64,000 nt of DNA from Demequina aestuarii. Its GTDB lineage: Bacteria > Actinomycetota > Actinomycetes > Actinomycetales > Demequinaceae. Shown piece after piece: positions 1 through 9,125 of this stretch. The notes under the pieces are model-generated. The model saw only the letters and a program-made list of their open reading frames with translations, was not told the origin of the DNA and did not search any database. Position 1 is the stretch's first letter; each line of letters starts with the position of its first letter. The position numbers were made by a program, and so were the translations under genes. The stretch lies in contig NZ_BBRD01000001.1 in the NCBI RefSeq assembly GCF_000975095.1, positions 1,073,467 through 1,137,466 on the forward strand, in the 5' to 3' direction.

Positions 1-18
1 GGCCGCACGGGAGGGGCG

Positions 19-981
19 ATGTCATACGGAAGGTCGATCGTCGCGGTGCTCCTGGTGGTGGTCGGCGCGCTGCTCAGTGCCGTGTGGGCCATCAGCGCGA
101 CCGCAGTGCGCAGCATCGAGGACGGGACAGCGGGGGATGCCCTCGTCGCGAGCGTGCTCGACTCGCCGCAGTCCGCAGACGTGGTCGCGGACCAGGTCAT
201 CGACGCCCTCGAAGACGCCCTCGACACTCCTGTGGGCCGCACCGCACTCGCGTGGGGCGAGCAGCAGGTGAGGGACGCCGTGACGACCGTGGTGGCGTCC
301 GATGCGGTGTCGGAGATCATCCGTGAGCGTGGATCGAGAGCCAAAGACCGACTGCTCCGTGACCTGACCGACCCCGACCGGGAGCCGGGGGCGTTCGTGC
401 TCCGCGTCAATCTCTCCGAGCGCATCAACGCCATGCTCGCAGAGGTCCCCGTGATCGGTGCGCTCCTGCCGGAGATTCAGCTTCCGGCTCTCTCCGTCGA
501 GGTGATCTCCGCCGAGGCCTTCGAGGACCTGCGGGGCCTGTTCGCGGTCATGAAGGCGCTCTCGACGTGGGGGCTGTGGTGCGCTGTCGTGAGCCTGGCC
601 GCAGGGATCGCCGTCTCCCGTCGATGGCTCGTCTTCGGAGCGAGGGCGCTGGCGAGCGTCGGGGCCTTCGCCATCGCACTGTCGCTGCTGCTGGGGGCCA
701 TGGGACCGAGTGCCCTCGCAGGACTGATGCCCGGTGGTCGTGACGGGGGAGCTGGAGTGCTCGTCGAGGACCTTCTCGCCGGCGTGGCTCTGGGCCCCCT
801 CACGCACACGCTGATGGTGCTGGGGATAATCGCCGCCGCGGGCGCCGTGATCTGGTGGGGCGCGGTGCGAGGTTTCCGGGTGGGACGAGACGACGGCGGC
901 GGCGATGGCTCGCCGTCGGCGGGTCAGCCTCGGGACGAACCCGGCGCCGGTCCCGTCGACTTGCGCACCACGAGTTCATAG
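19..981 (+). CDS. Membrane protein of unknown function
   Basis: I do not recognise a family for this 320-residue protein. It has an N-terminal hydrophobic helix (about residues 6-29), then a roughly 145-residue soluble, probably extracytoplasmic part with acidic and helical character, then three further hydrophobic helices (about 180-200, 207-230 and 262-285) and a Gly/Asp-rich polar tail. The layout resembles actinobacterial cell-envelope membrane proteins of unknown role. The ATG is preceded by a purine-rich GGAGGGG close to the start. Its 3' end overlaps the 3' end of the convergent lacI-type gene by 58 bp, so the last residues may be poorly constrained. Confidence 0.6.
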   Translation: MSYGRSIVAVLLVVVGALLSAVWAISATAVRSIEDGTAGDALVASVLDSPQSADVVADQVIDALEDALDTPVGRTALAWGEQQVRDAVTTVVASDAVSEIIRERGSRAKDRLLRDLTDPDREPGAFVLRVNLSERINAMLAEVPVIGALLPEIQLPALSVEVISAEAFEDLRGLFAVMKALSTWGLWCAVVSLAAGIAVSRRWLVFGARALASVGAFAIALSLLLGAMGPSALAGLMPGGRDGGAGVLVEDLLAGVALGPLTHTLMVLGIIAAAGAVIWWGAVRGFRVGRDDGGGDGSPSAGQPRDEPGAGPVDLRTTSS

Positions 982-1973
982 GGGAGCGCCTCGTTGCCTG
1001 GCTCCGGTCTGTCGCCGTCGAGCTGGTGAAGCAGGATCTCGACCGCGTGCCGTCCCTGCACCTCCGGGAACTGATCCACGGTCGTGAGGCCGAAGAACTC
1101 TGAGAGGTCGTGGCCGTCGATGCCGATGATCGACAGGTCCTCCGGCACCGAGCGCCCCAGGTCCCTGGCCGCGAGCATCGCGCCGATCGCCATCTCATCG
1201 GAGGCCGCGAAGATCGCGGTGGGGTGGACTCGTGGGTCACCGAGCAGCTGGAGAGTCGCGTCGTAGCCTCCGGCGATCGTGAAGTCCGCCGTGCGCAGCA
1301 TCAGCGGATCCGAGGTGATGCCTGAGTGGGCAAGCGCCTCCTCCCACCCCGCGCGCCGATGCGCGGGCAGGTGGAAGTCGATCTCGAAGTCCTGATCGCC
1401 CGCGAGGTGGGCGATCTCGCGGTGTCCGAGCGCGAGGAGGTGGTCGACCGCGAGCCGGGCGACCTCGTGGTCGTCGAGGCTGAGCGTCTGGATGCCTGGC
1501 AGCGGGCCACCGATTCCCACCACGGGCTTCTTGATGGCGGTCAGGCTGTCCAGCTCGGCCCGGGTGAGCTCGAGACTCACCGCGATCAGCGCGTCCACCC
1601 GGCCGCGGCGCAGGAACTCGTCGAAGAGCCGGCGGCGCCGTGGGTTCTCCTCGACGGGACGATCCTGTCCCACGTTCGGATCGAGGTGGTACAGCGTGAG
1701 GTCGTAACCGGCGTCCGCGAGCGACCGCTGAATGCCCTTGAGCACCGCGATGAAGAACCAGCTGTCGATGAACGGCACGACCACGCCGACGTTGCGGGTC
1801 CTGCCCGATGCGAGGCTCGAGGCGTTGGCCGACACGACGTACCCGAGTTCGCGGGCGGCGTCCTCCACCCGCGAACGGGTGGCAGGCGAGACCGACGACT
1901 TCCCGGCGAGCGCACGCGACACGGTCGCGGTCGACACGCCCGCGAGGTCCGCGACCTTCTGGATCTTCGTCAC
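924..1973 (-). CDS. LacI-family transcriptional regulator
   Basis: This 349-residue repressor has the typical N-terminal LacI helix-turn-helix (residues 3-50, including VADLAGVSTATVSRAL) and hinge, followed by a periplasmic-binding-protein-like sensor domain (about 60-335) with the usual ASDEMAIGAM and GIDGHDLSEFF motifs. The start is a GTG at 1973, preceded by AAGGAGG at good spacing; longer in-frame extensions lack the fold. It lies 28 bp downstream of the GH13 alpha-glucosidase gene on the same strand, so it probably regulates that gene and is co-transcribed with it. The likely effector is an alpha-glucoside or its breakdown product (inference). The family is certain, the ligand is not. 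Confidence 0.93.
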   Translation of the reverse strand: MTKIQKVADLAGVSTATVSRALAGKSSVSPATRSRVEDAARELGYVVSANASSLASGRTRNVGVVVPFIDSWFFIAVLKGIQRSLADAGYDLTLYHLDPNVGQDRPVEENPRRRRLFDEFLRRGRVDALIAVSLELTRAELDSLTAIKKPVVGIGGPLPGIQTLSLDDHEVARLAVDHLLALGHREIAHLAGDQDFEIDFHLPAHRRAGWEEALAHSGITSDPLMLRTADFTIAGGYDATLQLLGDPRVHPTAIFAASDEMAIGAMLAARDLGRSVPEDLSIIGIDGHDLSEFFGLTTVDQFPEVQGRHAVEILLHQLDGDRPEPGNEALPYELVVRKSTGPAPGSSRG

Positions 1974-2001
1974 TGGCCCTCCTTGGCCCTGCGATGCCGC
2001 C

Positions 2002-3663
2002 TCAGCGCAGCATCCACACCGTGGTGTCCGCTGGAAGGGTACCGGTCGTCGGGCTCGAGGCAAGAATCTGCTCGCCGTCCGGCAGGTCGAAAGGCTCGCC
2101 CGCGATGTTCGCGTACACCGTGACGCCACCCACCCTGAAGCCCAGCACGCCGTCAGGGAGTTCCTCGATCCAGACCAGGTCGCCCTCGGCGAGGCGGTGC
2201 TCGCGGCGCAGGCGCAGGGCGTCTTGATAGAACGTGAGCGTCGATTCGGGGACGCCCTCCTGGACGTCACGGGCCAGGTGCGCCCACTCGGCCGGCTGCG
2301 GGAGCCACGACTGGCCGGACGGCGAGAACCCGTAGGCCGGCGCATCAGCCGTCCACGGAATGGGCACGCGGCACCCGTCGCGTCCGTAGCGTTCGCCCTC
2401 CGTGCGGTGCCATGTGGGGTCCTGCCTGGCCTCCCCCGGAATGTCGGTGACCTCCGGCAGCCCCAGCTCCTCGCCTTGGTAGAGATAGGCAGAGCCCGGG
2501 AGCGCCAGCATCAGCTGGGTGGCCGCTCGTCCTCTCCTCACGGCGGTGTCCGCGTCGGGGAGGCCGGGGGAGTCGGGGCCGATTCCCTGGCCCTGCGGAT
2601 GCGGCACCGTGAGAGACAGCCTCGAGCTGTGGCGAATCACATCGTGGTTCGACAGCACCCAGGTCGCGGGGGCCTCGACGCCATGGAACGCCGTCAGCGA
2701 CTCGTCGATGACATCGCGCAGCGCTGCGGCGTCCCATCCTGTGATGAGGTACGGGAAGTTGAATGCCTGATGCATCTCGTCGGGGCGCACCCAGTCCGCC
2801 ATCCTGGTCAGAGGCTTGACCCACGCCTCGGCCGTGAGGATGCGATCGCCCGGGTACTCGTCGACGACTGCGCGCCAGCGCCGCCAGATCTCATGGACGC
2901 CGGTCTGCGCCCAGGCGGGGTGGTCCATCGCGGCTCCACCCATGGACGCGTCGACCTCCCCCTCCGGAAGGTAGTCGGGGAGACCGGGGACCTTCGCCAG
3001 CCCGTGTGCGACGTCCACGCGGAATCCATCCGCGCCGCGGTCGAGCCAGAACCTCAGGATGCGATCGAACTCGACGCGCACCTCCTCGTTCGTCCAGTCG
3101 AGGTCGGGCTGGGACGAGTCGAACAGGTGGAGATACCACTGGTCGGGCTCGCCGTCCTCACGGTGCACCCGAGTCCACGCGGGCCCGCCGAACATCGACT
3201 CCCAGTTGTTCGGCGGCTGCTCCCCGCCCTCTCCGGAGCCGTCGCGGAAGATGTAGCGCGCGCGCTCCGGGCTCCCCGGGGCTGATGCGACCGCGTGCTG
3301 GAACCATACGTGCTCGCTCGACGTGTGGTTGGGAACGATGTCGACGATCACCCGCAGTCCGAGGTCGTGGGCCCGCTCGCGCATCGTGTCGAAGTCCTCG
3401 AGGGTGCCGAAGACGGGGTCCACGTCGGTGAAGTCTGCGACGTCATAGCCAGCGTCGTGCTGCGGGGAGACATAGAACGGCGAGAGCCAGATCGCGTCCA
3501 CACCGAGCGCCGCCAGCGAGTCGAGCCGTGACGTGATGCCGGCCAGATCGCCGATGCCGTCGCCGGATGCGTCGGCGAAGGATCGCGGGTAGATCTGGTA
3601 GATCACAGCCGTGCGCCACCACTCGGCGGCGGTCTGCTGATGGGCGCTGGCAACGTTGCTCAT
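2002..3663 (-). CDS. GH13 alpha-glucosidase (oligo-alpha-glucosidase type)
   Basis: A 553-residue cytoplasmic glycoside hydrolase of family GH13 without signal peptide. It has the (beta/alpha)8 conserved regions: DIVPNH at 108-113, GFRVDVAHG with nucleophile Asp217, TAEAW with acid/base Glu279, and LSNHD with Asp341. The N-terminal WWRTAVIYQIYPRSFAD is typical of alpha-glucosidases and oligo-1,6-glucosidases that release glucose from maltose- or isomaltose-type oligosaccharides. A C-terminal beta-domain ends the protein. The ATG at 3663 follows a GAGGAGAG ribosome-binding site. No sugar transporter is adjacent, so substrate uptake must be encoded elsewhere. A LacI-type gene follows 28 bp downstream. 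Exact bond specificity cannot be read from the sequence. Confidence 0.92.
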   Translation of the reverse strand: MSNVASAHQQTAAEWWRTAVIYQIYPRSFADASGDGIGDLAGITSRLDSLAALGVDAIWLSPFYVSPQHDAGYDVADFTDVDPVFGTLEDFDTMRERAHDLGLRVIVDIVPNHTSSEHVWFQHAVASAPGSPERARYIFRDGSGEGGEQPPNNWESMFGGPAWTRVHREDGEPDQWYLHLFDSSQPDLDWTNEEVRVEFDRILRFWLDRGADGFRVDVAHGLAKVPGLPDYLPEGEVDASMGGAAMDHPAWAQTGVHEIWRRWRAVVDEYPGDRILTAEAWVKPLTRMADWVRPDEMHQAFNFPYLITGWDAAALRDVIDESLTAFHGVEAPATWVLSNHDVIRHSSRLSLTVPHPQGQGIGPDSPGLPDADTAVRRGRAATQLMLALPGSAYLYQGEELGLPEVTDIPGEARQDPTWHRTEGERYGRDGCRVPIPWTADAPAYGFSPSGQSWLPQPAEWAHLARDVQEGVPESTLTFYQDALRLRREHRLAEGDLVWIEELPDGVLGFRVGGVTVYANIAGEPFDLPDGEQILASSPTTGTLPADTTVWMLR

Positions 3664-3713
3664 GGGGCTCTCCTCGAGGCGCGTACGGGTGCTTGCTCCC
3701 ACGATACGGCGAC

Positions 3714-3726
3714 TGCAAGCGTTTCC
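3714..3726 (-). promoter_or_regulatory. Candidate LacI-family operator
   Basis: TGCAAGCGTTTCC is an imperfect palindrome centred on CG at 3720/3721, the layout of LacI-family operators (consensus-like GCAAnCGnTTnC). It lies about 50 bp upstream of the alpha-glucosidase start, where repression by the neighbouring LacI-type protein would be expected. Two half-site positions do not match. Confidence 0.5.
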
Positions 3727-3779
3727 GGTCCGCGCGCTCCTGAGGACGTACGTCCTGGTCCAGCACGACTCTGAATTTC

Positions 3780-3785
3780 TACGCT
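3780..3785 (+). promoter_or_regulatory. -10 hexamer of copper-protein gene / leaderless uORF
   Basis: TACGCT lies 6 nt before a GTG at 3792. This is the same geometry as the other leaderless promoters of this window and implies that the transcript starts at or next to that GTG, not at the main ATG at 3821. Confidence 0.5.
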
Positions 3786-3791
3786 GGTTTC

Positions 3792-3824
3792 GTGGAAAAG
3801 ACTCCGGCACGAGCGTCGTCATGA
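3792..3824 (+). CDS. Ten-codon leaderless upstream ORF
   Basis: GTG at 3792 opens a short frame encoding MEKTPARASS. Its TGA (3822-3824) overlaps the ATG of the copper-protein gene (3821-3823) as ATGA. A -10-like TACGCT ends 7 nt upstream of the GTG, so the mRNA could begin with this codon. The main ATG has no convincing Shine-Dalgarno sequence, so re-initiation after the short ORF could supply its translation. The peptide itself has no recognised function. This is inference from geometry alone. Confidence 0.4.
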   Translation: MEKTPARASS

Positions 3825-6430
3825 GGGCCCGCTGGCACCTGCGCGTCCACGTGTTGGTGCTTGCCTGGCTCGTCGCCGCAGCGATCGCTGCCGGCGCTCA
3901 CCGGGTCACGCCAGCGAGCGAGTGGCTCATGGTGCACCTGCTCATGCTGGGCGGCGTCACGGCGGCGATGCTGATCTGGAGCGCGCACTTCACGCAGGCA
4001 CTGCGCCGCAGGCCGTTGCCGACAGGACGCCGGGGTGAAGCCGCCCGGCTTGCCGCGCACACGGGTGCGGCGGTGGCGGTGATCGTGGGCATCGCGCGGC
4101 CCGTGCCGTCGCTGGTGATCGCCGGCGCCGCCGTGCTCGGTGCCGTCGTGGTGTGGCACGGCGTCGAGATCGCGATGACCGCCCGTGGTGCGCTGTCCAA
4201 CCGCTTGGGATGGAGCACCTGGGCCTACGTCGGAGCCGCCGCCGCCCTCGCCATCGGCGTCGTCTACGGCGTGCTGCTGTCCCGCGGCGGCGCGTCGATC
4301 GACGGGGCCGCGCGCTTGTACGTGTCTCATGTGTCGCTCATGATCCTCGGGTGGGTCGCGCTCACGGTCGTGGCCACGCTCATCACGCTGTGGCCGACGG
4401 TCCTCGCGGTGCGCATGCCGGAGACCGGGGTGCGCGACGGCCGAGTCGGCTTGAGCGTGATGAGCGCGGGTCTGGCGACGACCGTCGCCATGGTGGCCGT
4501 GGGGTCGCGGGCGGCCACCTCCATGGCCGTGGCGGTCGTCGCCGTCGGCATGCTCATCGCGGCGCGTGCGATGGTCGCCGCAGGACGTGCGCGAGTCCCC
4601 GTCACCGTGGCGGCATGGCACCTGGCATGTGCGGTGCTCTGGATGGTCGGCGCGACCGTGACCTGGGCCGCAGCGATCGCGCTCGCCTCCAGCTGGGACG
4701 ATGCGCGCGCACGCCTGGGCGGGGTGCTGGCGGCATTCGTGGTCGGTGGCGCGGCGCAGGTGCTGCTCGGCGCGCTCTCGCACCTCATCCCGATGGTGAT
4801 CGGGGGAGGGCCGCATGCCGTGCGTCGGTCGCGGGCCGCAGTGGAGCGGCACGCTGTCGCGCGCCTGGTCCTCATCAACGGAGGCGTCGCCCTGTGGGTG
4901 CTGCCCACTCCCAGCCTCGTGCGCGTCGGCGGCTCCGTGCTGGCCCTGGCGTCGGCGGTGTGGACGCTGGCGGCGATCATCGCCGCGGTCAGGACGTCCT
5001 ATGTTGCGCGGCATGAGCCTGAGGCCCAGCACGCGGTGGTGGTCTCCGCCTCAGCGCTGTCCGAACGCCCCCGCCTGCCTGGCAAGTCATCGGCCGTGGC
5101 GGCCGCGGTCGCCCTGGTCCTGACGACGGCAGCCGGAGTCGCTGCCGACCCCGGCGCAGCGGGCATCGGTGCGGCCGCGAGCGCGGACGTCGATCCGACC
5201 GGGCGCACCGTCGAGGTCGAGGTGGAAGCGTCCCAGATGCGGTTCACGCCCGGCGACGTCGTGGTCGATGCCGGGGACCGGCTGGTGATCCACGTCACCA
5301 ACACGGATGAGACCGCGCACGATCTGGTGCTCGACAGCGGTGACCGCACGGAGACGATTCCACCGGGGGAGCGCGCGCTCCTGGACGTAGGGATCGTGGG
5401 CCGCGACATCTCCGGATGGTGCTCTCTCGCGGGCCACCGGCAGATGGGGATGGTGCTGGAGATCGACGTCGAGGGTGCACCACCAGCACACGAGTCCGCC
5501 GCCGCTGAGGACCGTGCCGCCGACGACGCGGCAGGCGCAGCGGCGCGGATCGACTTGCAGGCGACGTCGACGGTCGCGCCGCACCCGGCCACGCTCGAAC
5601 CCGCTCCGGAGGGCACCGTCCACCGCGTCACCCTGGAGGTCGAGGACGCGGTGACCGAGGTCGCACCCGGGGTCACGCAGCGGCTGTGGACCTTCGGAGG
5701 GTCCGCGCCGGCGCCGACGCTCCGAGGAAGCGTGGGCGACACCTTCGAGATCACGCTCGTGAACAACGGAGACATGGGCCACTCGATCGACTTCCACGCG
5801 AGCGCGATCGCCCCCGACGCGGTGATGCGAACCATCGAGCCGGGTGAATCTCTCACCTACACGTTCGTGGCGGAGCGCGCCGGGGCATGGATGTATCACT
5901 GCTCGACCGCCCCGATGTCGCTGCACATCGCCAATGGCATGGCAGGGGCCGTCATCATCGATCCGCCCGGGCTGGCGCCCGTGGATCGTGAGTACGTGGT
6001 GGTGCAGTCCGAGCTCTACCTCGGGGAGCAGGGTGGCATCGCCGATGCGGCGAAGATCGCGGACGAAGACCCGGACCTGGTGGTGTTCAACGGCCACGCT
6101 ACGCAGTATCGCGATCAGCCGCTGACCGCCGCCCCCGGCGAACGCGTGCGCGTGTGGGTGGTCGACGCGGGCCCCTCGCGCGCAAGCTCCTTCCACGTGG
6201 TGGGCACGCAGTTCGACACCGTCTTCAGCGAGGGCGCCTACGCCTTGGGCGGACCTGGCGATTCCGACGGGGTCGGCGGCGCTCAGTCGCTCGCGCTGCA
6301 GCCAGGGCAGGGCGGGTTCGTCGAGCTGACGTTCCCGGAGCCCGGCCACTACCCGTTCGTCTCTCACATCATGGTCGACGCCGAACGCGGCGCGGCCGGT
6401 GTGTTCGACGTCCACGACGACCACCCATGA
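3821..6430 (+). CDS. Membrane-anchored multicopper protein, NirK-type nitrite reductase fusion
   Basis: An 869-residue fusion. Residues 1-395 form about ten hydrophobic helices with scattered His (H170, H321, H332), reminiscent of quinol- or heme-associated membrane domains. A further helix (425-441) precedes a cupredoxin domain (460-550) with candidate ligands H500, C534, H539 and M542/M544. Residues 590-869 are a two-domain copper nitrite reductase of the AniA-like class: type 1 copper ligands H654, C694, H702 and M707; type 2 ligands H659, H693 and H849; catalytic D657 and H792. It would reduce nitrite to NO at the outer membrane face, possibly taking electrons through the fused cupredoxin. 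It is followed by DUF2249 and regulator genes. No NO reductase is in the window, so NO handling is unknown here. Confidence 0.85.
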   Translation: MRARWHLRVHVLVLAWLVAAAIAAGAHRVTPASEWLMVHLLMLGGVTAAMLIWSAHFTQALRRRPLPTGRRGEAARLAAHTGAAVAVIVGIARPVPSLVIAGAAVLGAVVVWHGVEIAMTARGALSNRLGWSTWAYVGAAAALAIGVVYGVLLSRGGASIDGAARLYVSHVSLMILGWVALTVVATLITLWPTVLAVRMPETGVRDGRVGLSVMSAGLATTVAMVAVGSRAATSMAVAVVAVGMLIAARAMVAAGRARVPVTVAAWHLACAVLWMVGATVTWAAAIALASSWDDARARLGGVLAAFVVGGAAQVLLGALSHLIPMVIGGGPHAVRRSRAAVERHAVARLVLINGGVALWVLPTPSLVRVGGSVLALASAVWTLAAIIAAVRTSYVARHEPEAQHAVVVSASALSERPRLPGKSSAVAAAVALVLTTAAGVAADPGAAGIGAAASADVDPTGRTVEVEVEASQMRFTPGDVVVDAGDRLVIHVTNTDETAHDLVLDSGDRTETIPPGERALLDVGIVGRDISGWCSLAGHRQMGMVLEIDVEGAPPAHESAAAEDRAADDAAGAAARIDLQATSTVAPHPATLEPAPEGTVHRVTLEVEDAVTEVAPGVTQRLWTFGGSAPAPTLRGSVGDTFEITLVNNGDMGHSIDFHASAIAPDAVMRTIEPGESLTYTFVAERAGAWMYHCSTAPMSLHIANGMAGAVIIDPPGLAPVDREYVVVQSELYLGEQGGIADAAKIADEDPDLVVFNGHATQYRDQPLTAAPGERVRVWVVDAGPSRASSFHVVGTQFDTVFSEGAYALGGPGDSDGVGGAQSLALQPGQGGFVELTFPEPGHYPFVSHIMVDAERGAAGVFDVHDDHP

Positions 6431-6444
6431 ACAGGAGACACCAC

Positions 6445-6843
6445 ATGAACCAGGACACGGCCCCGACCACGGAGTCCACTGAGCCCGCTGACCGCTGCGC
6501 GTGCGGAGGCGGCGGCTGCGGTGCCGCGCAGGCGGCACCCGCCGTCGACCGCGGCGAACGCACCGAGCTGTCGACAGCCGCCGCAAGCCCGGTCCGCGCA
6601 TCGGCCGCCGAGCCGGGGGACATCGATGTGCGAGCCATCCCTCGCGAGCACCGTCACGCGCGAGTCATCGGCCAGGTGACGTCGCTCGTGCCGGGCGAGG
6701 CCATGGTGATCGCGGCGCCCCACGCTCCCGAGCGGCTGCTGGCGGAGATCGATGCAGAGGTCCCCGGAGACTTCTCCTTCGAGTACCTCCAGCGCGGCCC
6801 CGAGGTGTGGCGCGTGTCGATCTCACGGCTCACCTGCTGCTGA
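6445..6843 (+). CDS. DUF2249-domain protein
   Basis: This 132-residue protein has a low-complexity N-terminus with a CACGGGGCG cysteine/glycine cluster (about residues 17-25), then a DUF2249 domain (about 54-128: DIDVRAIPREHRH, LVPGEAMVIAAPHAP, FSFEYLQRGPEVWRVSI). It ends in TCC. DUF2249 proteins are small proteins often found next to denitrification and hemerythrin-type genes; their biochemical role is not settled. The ATG at 6445 follows AGGAGA at 6 nt and is preferred over an ATG at 6427 that overlaps the previous stop. It lies 14 bp after the copper-protein gene and its stop overlaps the start of the next regulator, so the three form an operon. Confidence 0.8.
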   Translation: MNQDTAPTTESTEPADRCACGGGGCGAAQAAPAVDRGERTELSTAAASPVRASAAEPGDIDVRAIPREHRHARVIGQVTSLVPGEAMVIAAPHAPERLLAEIDAEVPGDFSFEYLQRGPEVWRVSISRLTCC

Positions 6844-7559
6844 TGTCTCCCGCGGATCGAGAGACGCACGCGGACTCGCGCCAGCGAGTGCTGCGCGCGC
6901 TGTGCCGCGTGGCCGCACCGGTTCCGCTCGCGGACGTGGCGGCCGCCGTCGGACTGCACGCCAACACCGTCCGCGAACACCTCGAGGCGCTCGTGGAGGA
7001 CGGCCGCGTGACCACGTGGCACGAGCACACGGGGGCGCGCGGGCGTCCGCGCGCGCTGTATCGCGTCACGCCCGCAGGGCTGCTTGCGCACGACCCCGGG
7101 GTCGACGCGCTGCGTCTCGCAGGCATCATTCTCGAGGCGTTTGGCCAGGACGAGTCGAAGGCACGCGCCACGGCCTTCGCGGCCGGTGCCCGGTGGGGAG
7201 AGGAGCTCGCTGCGTCGTTGGCAGGCGTCGATGCTCCGATCGACCGGCTCGTGACGGCGCTCGGGGCGGTGGGGGCGGAACTCTCCATCAGCGCTGCGCC
7301 GTCCGCCAGTGCAGGTGCCCCGGGAGGCGTGGGCTGCGTCCATGTCGCCCGGTGTCCCTTCCGGGACCTGGCGGCGGTGCGTCCCGATGTGGTGTGCGGG
7401 ATCCACGCGGCGGCGATCGAGCGCATCGCGAACCGGCCGGGGCAGGAGGACGTCCTCGTGACCGTCCGCCGTGCCACTGGGCGCGAGGGAGGCGCGTGCA
7501 TGGTGGAGCTGGAAGGAGCGGCTGACGCGCCCGCTCCGCCGAGCCCGCATCGGCCCTAG
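6843..7559 (+). CDS. Helix-turn-helix regulator with C-terminal cysteine cluster
   Basis: A 238-residue regulator. Residues 10-75 form a winged helix-turn-helix (VPLADVAAAVGLHANTVREH, then a GARGRPRALYRVT wing) like ArsR/DeoR-type and SufR-like regulators. The C-terminal half has Cys165, Cys171, Cys185 and Cys219 in the arrangement CVHVARCPF...CGIH, which suggests an iron-sulfur or metal sensor. SufR-like proteins use a comparable C-terminal cysteine set. The ATG overlaps the DUF2249 stop by one base (TGATG), so translation is coupled. Likely role (inference): sensing NO, oxygen or copper and controlling the upstream nitrite reductase-like gene. Confidence 0.8.
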   Translation: MSPADRETHADSRQRVLRALCRVAAPVPLADVAAAVGLHANTVREHLEALVEDGRVTTWHEHTGARGRPRALYRVTPAGLLAHDPGVDALRLAGIILEAFGQDESKARATAFAAGARWGEELAASLAGVDAPIDRLVTALGAVGAELSISAAPSASAGAPGGVGCVHVARCPFRDLAAVRPDVVCGIHAAAIERIANRPGQEDVLVTVRRATGREGGACMVELEGAADAPAPPSPHRP

Positions 7560-7579
7560 TCAGGTCCCGGGAAAGCGAA

Positions 7580-7611
7580 AGCGGGGCCGGCCCGTGAAGG
7601 CCGACCCCGCT
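7580..7611. terminator. Bidirectional terminator between regulator and glnA
   Basis: AGCGGGGCCGGCC and GGCCGACCCCGCT pair with a single G-T mismatch across a 6-nt loop. The hairpin lies between two convergent genes and can serve both. Confidence 0.75.
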
Positions 7612-7633
7612 CGTCGCGTGACGCGACTACTGC

Positions 7634-9064
7634 TTAGCAGTCGTAGTACAGCTCGAACTCGTGCGGGTGGGGACGGAAGCGCAGCGGGTCGATCTCGTTG
7701 GTGCGCTTGAAGTCGATCCACTCCTCGATGAGGTCCTCGGTGAACACGCCGCCCTCGAGCAGGTAGTCGTGGTCGGCCTCGAGGGTGTCGAGCACCGCGG
7801 GAAGCGAGTCGGGAACCTGGGCGATCTGCGCGTGCTCCTCGGGCGGGAGCTCGTAGAGGTCCTTGTCGATGGGCGCCGGCGGCTCGATCTTGTTCTTGAT
7901 GCCGTCGAGGCCGGCCATGAGCAGCGCGGAGAAGGCGAGGTACGGGTTTCCGGACGAGTCAGGGGCGCGGAACTCGATGCGCTTGGCCTTGGGGTTCGTT
8001 CCGGTGATCGGGATGCGCACTGCGGCCGAGCGGTTGCGGGCCGAGTACACCAGGTTGACCGGCGCCTCGTAGCCCGGCACCAGGCGGTGGTAGGAGTTCA
8101 CCGTGGGGTTGGTGAACGCCAGCAGCGACGGCGCGTGCTTCAGGATGCCGCCGATGTACCAGCGCGCGATGTCCGAGAGACCGCCGTAGCCTGCCTCGTC
8201 GTAGAACAGCGGCTCGCCGTCCTTCCACACGGACTGGTGCACGTGCATGCCGGAGCCGTTGTCGCCGAACAGGGGCTTCGGCATGAACGTGGCGGTCTTG
8301 CCGTTGCGCCATGCGACGTTCTTGACGACGTACTTGAACTTCATCAGGTCGTCGGCGGCGTGCAGCAGCGTGTTGAAGCGGTAGTTGACCTCCTGCTGAC
8401 CGGCGGTGCCCACCTCGTGGTGCGCGCGCTCGAGCTCGAGGCCCACTTCGCCGAGCACGGTGCACATCTCGTCGCGAAGGTCGCCCATCTGGTCGCCGGG
8501 CGACACGGGGAAGTAGCCGCCCTTGAAGCGCGTCTTGTAGCCGAGGTTGGGCGAGCCGTCGAGCTCGGTCTCCTTGCCGGTGTTCCACCAGCCCTCGGAG
8601 GACTCGATGTGGTAGTAACCCTCGTGCTGGTTGGTGTCGAAGCGCACGGAGTCGAAGATGAAGAACTCGGCCTCGGGGGCGAAGAACGCCGTGTCGCCGA
8701 TGCCGGTGGACTTCAGGTACTCCTGCGCCTTCATCGCGACGTTGCGCGGGTCGCGGGAGTAGGGCTCGTCCGTGAACGGGTCGACGACCGAGAAGTTGAT
8801 GACCAGGGTCTTGGCCTTGCGGAAGGGATCCACATAGGCGGTCTGGAGGTCAGCGATCAGCTTCATGTCGGACTCGTTGATGGCCTGGAAACCGCGGATC
8901 GACGAGCCATCGAAGGCGGCACCGTCCTCCAGCACCGTCTCGAACTGGGACGCGGGAACATTGACGTGCTGCATCGCGCCAGGAAGGTCGCAGAAGCGAA
9001 TGTCGATGTACTCGACGGCCTCATCCTTCACATACGCGATCGCCTCTTCGGCAGTCTTGAACAT
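7634..9064 (-). CDS. glnA: Type I glutamine synthetase
   Basis: This 476-residue enzyme makes glutamine from glutamate, ammonia and ATP as a cytoplasmic dodecamer. It has the N-terminal beta-grasp, including FDGSSIRGF, the catalytic motifs [10 protein letters not shown] and [12 protein letters not shown], and the NRSAAVRIP signature. Tyr404 in [10 protein letters not shown] is the expected adenylylation site of the GSI-beta class (MtGlnA1-like), so activity should be controlled by GlnE; glnE is not in this window. The ATG at 9064 follows AAGGAG at 7 nt. The upstream region carries a -10 (TAGGGT) and a four-half-site GlnR-type box. The glnA-RDD neighbourhood matches that of mycobacterial glnA1. 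Confidence 0.97.
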   Translation of the reverse strand: MFKTAEEAIAYVKDEAVEYIDIRFCDLPGAMQHVNVPASQFETVLEDGAAFDGSSIRGFQAINESDMKLIADLQTAYVDPFRKAKTLVINFSVVDPFTDEPYSRDPRNVAMKAQEYLKSTGIGDTAFFAPEAEFFIFDSVRFDTNQHEGYYHIESSEGWWNTGKETELDGSPNLGYKTRFKGGYFPVSPGDQMGDLRDEMCTVLGEVGLELERAHHEVGTAGQQEVNYRFNTLLHAADDLMKFKYVVKNVAWRNGKTATFMPKPLFGDNGSGMHVHQSVWKDGEPLFYDEAGYGGLSDIARWYIGGILKHAPSLLAFTNPTVNSYHRLVPGYEAPVNLVYSARNRSAAVRIPITGTNPKAKRIEFRAPDSSGNPYLAFSALLMAGLDGIKNKIEPPAPIDKDLYELPPEEHAQIAQVPDSLPAVLDTLEADHDYLLEGGVFTEDLIEEWIDFKRTNEIDPLRFRPHPHEFELYYDC

Positions 9065-9109
9065 CCGTTTGCTCCTTGCAATGTCAGGTGTGCTCGGGCT
9101 AGCAAGCCC

Positions 9110-9115
9110 ACCCTA
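9110..9115 (-). promoter_or_regulatory. -10 element of glnA
   Basis: On the minus strand TAGGGT lies about 46 nt upstream of the glnA ATG, giving a leader of about 40 nt that contains the AAGGAG ribosome-binding site (9072-9077). Confidence 0.5.
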
Positions 9116-9125
9116 GGGGCAGGCC

